DNA from: Planctomycetota bacterium
Lineage (GTDB): Bacteria > Planctomycetota > UBA1135 > UBA2386
Assembly: GCA_020638655.1 (NCBI GenBank)
Contig: JACKIC010000001.1
Coordinates: forward strand, 1,054,001 to 1,118,000
DNA: 64,000 nt
Direction of reading: 5' to 3'
Shown here: positions 58,616-64,000 of the stretch, piece by piece
Layout: every line of letters starts with the position of its first letter
Position numbering within the stretch: the stretch's first letter is position 1
Position numbers and translations under genes: made by a program
The notes under the pieces: generated by a model
The model's database searches: none
What the model saw: only the letters and a program-made list of their open reading frames with translations
Told to the model about the DNA's origin: nothing

Positions 58616-58645
58616 CTGGACGGCGCGACGGCGCCGTGCGACAAC
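58616..58645 (+). promoter_or_regulatory. Putative leaderless promoter of the EamA gene
   Basis: CTGGAC (58616-58621), an 18-bp spacer, GACAAC (58640-58645), then 9 nt to the GTG at 58655. Nearly the same pair as at 24391-24419. Confidence 0.35.
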
Positions 58646-58654
58646 GCTCGGCCC

Positions 58655-59524
58655 GTGGCCCCCTCCCTGCGCGTCCTGATCGCCGGTGCGCTGTTCGCGA
58701 CCGGCGGTGCGCTGATCAAGAGCTGCGCCTTCCCGTCGCTCGAACGCGCCGGGCTGCGCGCCGGTATCGCCGCGCTCACGCTGTTCGTGCTGCTGCCCCA
58801 GGCGCGCCGGTGGCCGTCGCGGCGCGTGCTCGCCCTGGTGCCCGCGTACTTCGCCGCCACCTGCCTGTTCGTGGTCGCCAACACGCTGACCACCGCCGCC
58901 AACGCGATCTTCCTGCAGTCGACGGCGCCGCTGTGGATCGTGGTCGCCAGCCCGTTGCTGCTGCGCGAGAAGCCTGCCGCGCGCGATCTGCGGACCCTCG
59001 CCTGGGTGGCGATCGGCATGACGGTGTGTTTCCTGGCTCCGATGCGCCTGCAGGCGACGGCGCCCGATCCGCAGCTCGGCGACTGGATCGCGCTGGGCTC
59101 CGGCGTCGGCTACGCGGCGCTGCTGCTGGGCATGCGTTGGCTCGGTCGGGACGGCGGCGACGAGGCCTGCGCCGCAGTGGCGTGGGGCAACGCACTGACG
59201 ATGCCGATCGCGTTCGCGCTGATGCCGGTGTTCGGTCAGCAGCCGACGTGGGGCGGCGCCGGTGACTGGGCCGCGGTGCTGGTGCTCGGCGTGTTCCAGG
59301 TCGGGCTCGCCTACGCACTGCTCGTGCGCTCGATGGCGCAGGTCTCCGCGGTGCAGGCGTCGCTGCTGCTGATGATCGAGCCCGCGCTCAACCCGCTGCT
59401 CGCGTTCGCGGTGCACGGCGAACGGCCGCACTGGCTCGGCTGGCTCGGCGGCGCGCTGATCGTCGGCGCCGTCGCGCTGCGCAGCGTGCGCCGTTCGGCT
59501 ACCGCCGCTCGAAGCGCTGCTTGA
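58655..59524 (+). CDS. EamA/DMT-superfamily transporter
   Basis: A 289-residue inner-membrane protein with ten hydrophobic helices in two five-helix EamA repeats; each repeat is recognisable by the closing pattern (NAIFLQSTAPLWIVVASPLLLREKP and AVQASLLLMIEPALNPLLAFAV, shortened here). Members export amino acids or metabolites. Starts at GTG. The last 26 bp overlap the convergent acyltransferase gene. Substrate not predictable. Confidence 0.85.
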   Translation: MAPSLRVLIAGALFATGGALIKSCAFPSLERAGLRAGIAALTLFVLLPQARRWPSRRVLALVPAYFAATCLFVVANTLTTAANAIFLQSTAPLWIVVASPLLLREKPAARDLRTLAWVAIGMTVCFLAPMRLQATAPDPQLGDWIALGSGVGYAALLLGMRWLGRDGGDEACAAVAWGNALTMPIAFALMPVFGQQPTWGGAGDWAAVLVLGVFQVGLAYALLVRSMAQVSAVQASLLLMIEPALNPLLAFAVHGERPHWLGWLGGALIVGAVALRSVRRSATAARSAA

Positions 59525-60638
59525 GGCGCAGGAACGGCATCTCGAACAGGTGGAAGCTCAGCGCCGCGACGGCGATCGTCACCAGGCTCGCGACCGCGAA
59601 CATGCCGAGCGCGCCAGCCAGGCCCAGCTGCGGCGCGGGCAGCCCGAACCACTGAAAGCCTCCCGCGTACCACACGAGGAACACGGGCGCGTGCAGCAGG
59701 TAGATGCCGTAGCTGATGCGGCCGAGGTAGGCGATCGGCCGCAGGGTCAAGAGGCCGCGCAGCCACGTGCGTTCCTGCACCACGCAGTGCGCCAGCAGCA
59801 GCGCCATCGCCAGGTGCGTCAGCAGTCGCGGCAGGCCGCGGAAGTGCACCAGGCCGCTCGGCAGTTCCAGCCCGGGGCCCTCGGGCAGGCTCGCCGCGGC
59901 GAGCACCGCGCCGGCGAGCAGCGCGCCGGTCCACGGCGCGCCAAAGCACCCGGCGGCGAGTCCGTGGCCGCGCCGCGTGTGCAGCAGCTTGGCGAGCATC
60001 ACGCCGAGCAGGATCGGGGCGAAGGTCGCGCCGACGAACGCGGCCTCCGGGTGCCAGCCGGCCGCGAACAGCCAGTCGAGGCGGCCGAAACTCAGCGCCT
60101 GCGTGATCAGGAAGGCCGCCGCCAGCACCCACAGCGACAGTCGCGGTCCGAGCCACGCCAGCAGCGGCGGCCACAGCAGGTAGAACTGCTCCTCGGTCGC
60201 GAGCGACCAGGTGTGGCGCCAGGTGAGTTCGGTGTCGACGAGGTTGGAGGTGTAGGTCGCGTAGTAGGGCAGGGCCGCGAAGTACGGCACCCTGATGTGC
60301 AGCTGCGCCGCCGTCTGCGACCACGCGACCCACAGGCTGTAGCCGAGCAGCGCCAGGTAGTAGATCGGGAAGATGCGCAGCGTGCGGCGCATGTAGAAGG
60401 CCGCGAGCGAGATCCGGCCGTGTTTCTCGCGTTCGCGCAGCAGCAGCGTGGTGATCAGGAACCCGCTGAGCACGAAGAACAGGTCGACGCCGAGGAAGCC
60501 GCGTTCGAGCGCGCCCGGAAGATGTTCCCGACGCGGCACGTGGTACCACAGCACCGCGACGATGGAGAGACAGCGCAACCCGTCCAGGTTGGCGAACGTG
60601 CGACGGTCGCGGTACTCGGCGTGGTCGGGCGGGGGCAT
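59499..60638 (-). CDS. OafA/YrhL-type membrane acyltransferase
   Basis: A 379-residue integral membrane O-acyltransferase (acyltransferase 3 family). Seen: FANLDGLRCLSIVAVLWYH (conserved Arg and His), GVDLFFVLSGFLIT, then MRRTLRIFPIYYLALLG and about ten membrane helices in total, ending FHLFEMPFLRLKQR. Such enzymes acylate surface polysaccharides or lipids. An internal fragment (60331-60393) of this gene recurs at 61871-61933, marking the left breakpoint of a tandem duplication; the gene itself is complete. Overlaps the EamA gene tail to tail by 26 bp. Confidence 0.88.
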   Translation of the reverse strand: MPPPDHAEYRDRRTFANLDGLRCLSIVAVLWYHVPRREHLPGALERGFLGVDLFFVLSGFLITTLLLREREKHGRISLAAFYMRRTLRIFPIYYLALLGYSLWVAWSQTAAQLHIRVPYFAALPYYATYTSNLVDTELTWRHTWSLATEEQFYLLWPPLLAWLGPRLSLWVLAAAFLITQALSFGRLDWLFAAGWHPEAAFVGATFAPILLGVMLAKLLHTRRGHGLAAGCFGAPWTGALLAGAVLAAASLPEGPGLELPSGLVHFRGLPRLLTHLAMALLLAHCVVQERTWLRGLLTLRPIAYLGRISYGIYLLHAPVFLVWYAGGFQWFGLPAPQLGLAGALGMFAVASLVTIAVAALSFHLFEMPFLRLKQRFERR

Positions 60639-60740
60639 GGACGGGCGCGCGCAGCATGTTGGCGCCGCCCCCGGGGGTCAACTGCCGCGCCTTCCTCGGC
60701 GACGGCGCGTTACCATGCGCGCCCTCGCCATGGAGCATTC

Positions 60741-61760
60741 ATGATCAAGGCCGTCCCCGTTCTGCTGTTCGCCGCTCTCGCCGTCGCCCAGGAGCCGATC
60801 CCCGCGAAGTCGTTCGTGCTCGACGACTATCACAACGTGGTCAGCGTGGATCTCGCGAAGCTGCGCGCCAAGGACATCTGGGGGGACCTCGAGGCCTCGG
60901 TGCTCAAGCCGGTGCTCACCGAGCTCGAGCGCGAGTTCGGCGGGCCGCTCGACTCCCTCGATCGCATGCTGCTCGTCGCGGAGTTCGGCGATCCGGCCGA
61001 GGACGCGCGGCTGATCCGCGAGGTCCGCGTGTTCGAGGGCAACACGGGGCTGCCGGTACCGACCAGCCTGCAGGCCAAGACCTGGGAGAAACGCGACCTC
61101 GGCGGGCGCGAGGTCTGGTGCCGCAGCGGCTTCCGCGAGGAGCGCATGTACCAGCCGTCGGCGAACGTGCAGGTGTGGGGTACGGGGCTCGCGCTCGATC
61201 CGGTGTTCGAGGGCGAGAAGCGCCACGGCATGCCGTGCGCCGACGTCATGTCGCTGCTCTCAGGCAAGGAGGAGTCGCTCGCCTACATCGTGCTCGACGT
61301 CACCAGGGGCCCGCTCCGGAACCAGTTGCTGCGGGGTCTGTTCAAGGACGTCGACTGGCCGCAGGGTCAGGAGCCGTCGTTCCTCGCGCTGCGGCTGCTG
61401 GTCACCGGTGATCCCGACGACCCGCACCTCACGGTCGAGGCCGTGCTGCGTCACGCCGCCGACGGCGAAGGCGTCGCAGTCAGCGACAAGGCGATCGACG
61501 CGTTCCTCGAGCGCGCCCGCACCGCGCCCGAGTTCCGCGCGATGCGGCCCGTGCTGCGCGAGTTCCACAAGAAGCGTGACCGCGCCGACCTGCTGCTCGT
61601 GGCCGACCTGGGCCGCTCGCGGCAGGCGGTCGGCAACGTCGCCGGCATCGTGATCGCGCTGCTCGGGCCGCAGGGGCGCGCGGCCACCGTGGAAGCCGAG
61701 GTCGCCGTCCCGCCGCCGCCGCCGCCGCCGCCGGTCGAGCCGCCGAAGAAGAAGGACTGA
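60741..61760 (+). CDS. Exported protein A of a tandem paralogous pair
   Basis: A 339-residue protein with signal MIKAVPVLLFAALAVAQ. Landmarks shared with the next gene: YHNV, DIWGDLEAS, ERMYQP, VQVWGT, DVMSLLSGKE, DDPHLTVEAVLRHA and DLGRSRQAVGN. The tail ends PPPPPPPPPVEPPKKKD, a polyproline segment with a charged end. No catalytic motif is recognisable. A -10-like TACCAT (60711-60716) and GGAG Shine-Dalgarno precede the ATG, and the paralogue keeps the same spacing. Given the neighbouring MacB/LolD-type transporter genes, a periplasmic role connected to that exporter is possible but unproven. Confidence 0.75.
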   Translation: MIKAVPVLLFAALAVAQEPIPAKSFVLDDYHNVVSVDLAKLRAKDIWGDLEASVLKPVLTELEREFGGPLDSLDRMLLVAEFGDPAEDARLIREVRVFEGNTGLPVPTSLQAKTWEKRDLGGREVWCRSGFREERMYQPSANVQVWGTGLALDPVFEGEKRHGMPCADVMSLLSGKEESLAYIVLDVTRGPLRNQLLRGLFKDVDWPQGQEPSFLALRLLVTGDPDDPHLTVEAVLRHAADGEGVAVSDKAIDAFLERARTAPEFRAMRPVLREFHKKRDRADLLLVADLGRSRQAVGNVAGIVIALLGPQGRAATVEAEVAVPPPPPPPPVEPPKKKD

Positions 61761-61831
61761 GGCGCGTCCGGCGCGGGATCCCGCAGTTGCCCTGCATCTC
61801 TGCGGGCGGTCGCGTGCGAACATGGTCGCGC

Positions 61832-61882
61832 ATGTCCGAGGGTCCTGCCGTGGTCGCGTTGCGCGGTGTGCGCAGGCCGTAG
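61832..61882 (+). pseudogene. 5-prime fragment of an ABC ATPase gene left by duplication
   Basis: Sixteen codons reading MSEGPAVVALRGVRR then Pro and stop. They match the start of the ABC ATPase at 63105 (MSEGSAVVVLRGVHK), including the preceding bases, and then switch into acyltransferase-derived sequence. Non-functional relic. Confidence 0.7.
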
Positions 61883-61933
61883 CCGAGCAGCGCCAGGTAG
61901 TAGATCGGGAAGGTGCGCAGCGTGCGGCGCATG
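61871..61933 (-). pseudogene. Internal acyltransferase fragment left by duplication
   Basis: Sixty-three bases matching 60331-60393 at 60 positions. On the minus strand they read MRRTLRTFPIYYLALLGYG, the counterpart of the MRRTLRIFPIYYLALLGYS segment of the complete gene. It has no start context and both ends are lost. Confidence 0.7.
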
Positions 61934-61995
61934 GCATGTTCGTGCCGTCGAGGACCGTCAACCGCTAGGATGCGCGGCCTCGCAAGGAGAATCGC

Positions 61996-63033
61996 ATGCA
62001 CATCCGCAGTTCCGTTCTCGTCGTCGGCGCCGCTCTCGCCTCCGCGGCGGCGGCGCAGGATCCGTTGCCGATCAAGGCGTTCGTTCCCGACAACTACCGC
62101 AACGTGGCGGTCGCGGATTTCGCGAAGATGCGCGAACTCGACATCTGGGGTGACCTCGAGGCATCGGCGCTCAAGCTCGCGTTCTCCGCCATCGAGCGTG
62201 AGCTCGGCTGCCCGATGGACGATCTGGATCGTGTCTGGATGGTCGTCGAGATGTCCGACAACAGTGACTCACAGCGCGAGGAGCGAGGCATCCGGGTGTT
62301 GGAGGGCAACAAGCCGCTGCCGCTGCCACCGAGCGCTGCCAACGGATGGGAGCGCGACGAGATCGGCGGCTACAAAGTGCTGCGGCGCGACGTCTATCGC
62401 AACGAACGGATGTACCAGCCGACGCCGAACGTGCAGATCTGGGGCACGGCGAACGTCATGGATGCGGTCTTCGCGGGCAAGCCGTGCTCCGGCACGCCTT
62501 CGCCGGACGTGATGTCTCTGCTGGCTGGCAAGGAGCAGGCGCTTGCGTGGTACGTCATGTCGCTCGATCACCCCGCGGGCAAGCGTCTCCTCGTGGGGCC
62601 GTTCGAGGGTACGCAGTGGGCCGAGGAAGACGCGCCGCAGTTCTTGTGCATGCGGCTGCTCGCGACCGGCGAATCGGACGATCCGCACTTGACGGTCGAA
62701 GTGGTGCTGCGGCACGCAACACCCGCGGGCGTGCCGGTCACGAGCAAGGCCGTCGACGACCTGCTCGAGCGCCTGGCGACCCAGAAGGAAATGCTCATCC
62801 TGCGTCCGCTGTTGGGCAAATTCGTCAAGAAGGAGGACGGTGTCGATGTCCGACTGCGCGCGGACTTCGGCCGGTCGCGGCAAGCCGTGGGACACGTCGC
62901 CACGCTGGCGGTCACGCTCTTGCTGCCGCGGCACCTGGGGGGCAATGCGCCGCCCGTGCAGGTCGACGTCGCCGAGGAAGTCGAAGAGCCGCCGCCTCCG
63001 CCGCCGGTCGAGCCGCCGAAGAAGAAGGACTGA
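61996..63033 (+). CDS. Exported protein B of a tandem paralogous pair
   Basis: A 345-residue paralogue of the gene at 60741, about half identical by eye. Signal MHIRSSVLVVGAALASAAA. Shared blocks: YRNV, DIWGDLEAS, ERMYQP, VQIWGT, DVMSLLAGKE, DDPHLTVEVVLRHA, DFGRSRQAVGH, and the same tail PPPPPPVEPPKKKD. TAGGAT (61966-61971) lies 24 nt before the ATG, exactly as TACCAT does for A, with an AAGGAG Shine-Dalgarno. The proteins have diverged strongly while their flanks have not. Function unknown. Confidence 0.75.
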   Translation: MHIRSSVLVVGAALASAAAAQDPLPIKAFVPDNYRNVAVADFAKMRELDIWGDLEASALKLAFSAIERELGCPMDDLDRVWMVVEMSDNSDSQREERGIRVLEGNKPLPLPPSAANGWERDEIGGYKVLRRDVYRNERMYQPTPNVQIWGTANVMDAVFAGKPCSGTPSPDVMSLLAGKEQALAWYVMSLDHPAGKRLLVGPFEGTQWAEEDAPQFLCMRLLATGESDDPHLTVEVVLRHATPAGVPVTSKAVDDLLERLATQKEMLILRPLLGKFVKKEDGVDVRLRADFGRSRQAVGHVATLAVTLLLPRHLGGNAPPVQVDVAEEVEEPPPPPPVEPPKKKD

Positions 63034-63104
63034 GGCATGCCTGGCGCGCGATCCCGTAGTTCCCCTGCATCTCTGCGGGCGGTCGCGTGCGAACATGGTC
63101 GCGC

Positions 63105-63809
63105 ATGTCCGAGGGTTCTGCCGTGGTCGTGTTGCGCGGTGTGCACAAGTCGGTTCGCGAAGGCGGCGCCGTGCGGCCCGTGCTGGCCGGCGTCGACCTG
63201 ACGATCGCCGCGGGGGAAGCCGTCGCCGTGCTCGGCCGCAGCGGCTCGGGCAAGTCGACCCTGCTCAACCTGATCGCGGGCATCGACGACGCCGACGCCG
63301 GCGCGATCGCGACCGCGGGCTGCGACGTCGTCGCGGCCGGCGAACGCGAACGCGCGGCGATGCGCACGCGCGCCTTGGGCTTCGTGTTCCAGTCGTTCCA
63401 CCTGTTGCCGACGCTGACCGTCGCCGAGAACATCGCGCTGCCGCTCGAGTTGGCCGGGGTGCCGCCGGCCGCCGCGGCCGCGCGCGTCGCCGAGCTGCTC
63501 GCGCGCGTCGAACTCGGCGATCGCGCGGCGGCCTGGCCGGCCGTGCTCTCCGGCGGCGAGCAGCAGCGCGTCGCGGTGGCGAGGGCGCTCGCGGCGCGGC
63601 CACAGCTGCTGCTGTGCGACGAGCCGACCGGCAACCTCGACGACGCCGCGGCCGCGCTGGTGCTCGAGCTGCTGCTCGAGCTGCGGCGCGAACAGGGCTG
63701 CGCGATGGTGGTCGTGACCCACAGCCGCACCACCGCGGCCATCTGTGACCGGCAGCTGCGCCTCGAGGGCGGCAGGCTGGTCGCGGCCGAAGCGGCGCCA
63801 GCGCGATGA
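63105..63809 (+). CDS. ABC transporter ATPase, LolD/MacB type
   Basis: A 234-residue ATPase with Walker A GRSGSGKSTLL, Q loop FVFQSFHLLPTLT, signature LSGGEQQR, Walker B LLLCDEPTGNLD and switch His in VVVTHSR. FQSFHLLPTLT places it in the LolD/MacB/FtsE group that partners with FtsX-like permeases. Its stop overlaps the permease start by ATGA. The first 13 codons are also present as a relic at 61832, fixing the right breakpoint of the duplication. ATG 63105 matches the relic start. Confidence 0.92.
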   Translation: MSEGSAVVVLRGVHKSVREGGAVRPVLAGVDLTIAAGEAVAVLGRSGSGKSTLLNLIAGIDDADAGAIATAGCDVVAAGERERAAMRTRALGFVFQSFHLLPTLTVAENIALPLELAGVPPAAAAARVAELLARVELGDRAAAWPAVLSGGEQQRVAVARALAARPQLLLCDEPTGNLDDAAAALVLELLLELRREQGCAMVVVTHSRTTAAICDRQLRLEGGRLVAAEAAPAR

Positions 63810-64000
63810 GGCTGTTGTTCCGTCAGGGGCTGCGGCACCACCTGCGGCACCCGCTGCAGACGTTGCTGACCGGGCTGGGTATCGCCGCCGGCGTGGCCCT
63901 GTTGTGCGCGATGCGCCTCGGCCAGAACACCGCCGAACGCGCGTTCGATCGCGCGCTCGTCGCGGTCGCGGGCGAAGCGACGCACGTGGTGCGAGGCGGT
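63806..64000 (+). CDS. FtsX/MacB-type ABC permease, 3-prime truncated by window edge
   Basis: The first 65 codons are visible: MRLLFRQGLRHHLRHPLQT followed by a hydrophobic helix LLTGLGIAAGVALLCAMRLG and the start of an extracytoplasmic domain (NTAERAFDRALVAVAG). This is the standard N-terminus of FtsX-like permeases, which have one helix, a large periplasmic domain and three further helices. It is coupled to the ATPase by a 4-bp ATGA overlap. The rest lies outside the window. Confidence 0.85.
   Translation, partial: MRLLFRQGLRHHLRHPLQTLLTGLGIAAGVALLCAMRLGQNTAERAFDRALVAVAGEATHVVRGG

Larger units (their letters stand above)
60331..63143 (+). repeat. Tandem duplication spanning two paralogous exported genes
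   Basis: Unit 1 runs from inside the acyltransferase gene (60331) through the first paralogue to 61870; unit 2 runs from 61871 through the second paralogue to about 63143, inside the ABC ATPase gene. At the junction the 5-prime end of an ATPase copy (61832-61882) is joined to a 63-bp internal acyltransferase piece (61871-61933) differing from the original at 3 of 63 bases. The 110 bp after the two paralogues (61761-61870, 63034-63143) differ at about 9 positions by eye. Unit 2 has lost about 260 bp corresponding to 60394-60653. Confidence 0.75.

Noticed and set aside
1..64000. tRNA, rRNA, insertion sequences, prophage genes, CRISPR arrays, replication origin
   Set aside because: None was recognised by reading the sequence: no transposase or integrase motifs, no tRNA-like cloverleaf and no DnaA-box clusters. 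A dedicated RNA gene scan would settle the tRNA question.

Overview
The window is high-GC DNA (about 70% by impression), densely coded on both strands. There are no rRNA or tRNA genes, CRISPR arrays or insertion sequences that I can see. Gene content suggests a Planctomycetota bacterium, probably one of the high-GC marine-type lineages. The pointers are many secreted or lipid-anchored proteins built on repeats (RCC1-like, WDG-type propeller, carboxypeptidase-regulatory-like), two of which share a C-terminal domain; a Ser/Thr kinase with altered motifs; a DUF1552 Tat-type protein; an S46 peptidase; and the futalosine menaquinone enzyme MqnE. The phylum call is inference from gene content and was not tested.

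Layout. 1-1925: a three-gene envelope lipoprotein operon (COG3014-like, YcfL-like, glycine-zipper). 1956-3185: a LOR/SDH-family enzyme. 3254-9564: exported proteins, including a broken beta-propeller/phosphoesterase gene (4374-6718) and a putative lipoprotein metalloprotease. 9687-15177: a Ser/Thr kinase, cysteine dioxygenase with a thioredoxin-fold remnant behind it, a TPR lipoprotein and an NtrY-like histidine kinase. 15259-30743: seven co-directional genes, six of them large surface or exported proteins. 30666-34004: a solitary N6-adenine-type DNA methyltransferase behind threonine dehydratase. 34083-44905: a DUF1294 membrane protein, a sugar-dehydrogenase-type protein, a PpiC isomerase, a galactokinase-like kinase plus zinc dehydrogenase, DUF1552, a Tat-exported epimerase and an S46 peptidase. 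44933-47173: a large lipoprotein. 47336-52388: a five-gene TetR-permease-ATPase-HlyD-TolC exporter operon, divergent from an MFS transporter across a 95-bp region holding an 18-bp palindrome. 52484-60638: the MFS transporter, an exported protein, MqnE, a subtilase, an EamA transporter and an acyltransferase. 60741-64000: two tandem paralogous exported proteins, then a MacB/LolD-type ABC ATPase and its permease, which is cut by the window edge.

Main observations. (a) The pair at 60741-63033 comes from a tandem duplication. Its junction is still readable as a 5-prime fragment of the ABC ATPase gene joined to an internal fragment of the acyltransferase gene. (b) Three loci look like deletion joints, or assembly collapses: a phosphoesterase that has lost its ENRT-type metal-binding segment together with a frame change, a cysteine dioxygenase running into the tail of a thioredoxin-like gene, and a methyltransferase whose last residues are antisense to its neighbour. 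(c) Many starts have a -10-like hexamer 6-10 nt upstream, several with a -35-like hexamer about 17 bp further up, which points to frequent leaderless transcription. (d) The TetR/MFS intergenic region has a clear operator candidate overlapping the tetR -35.
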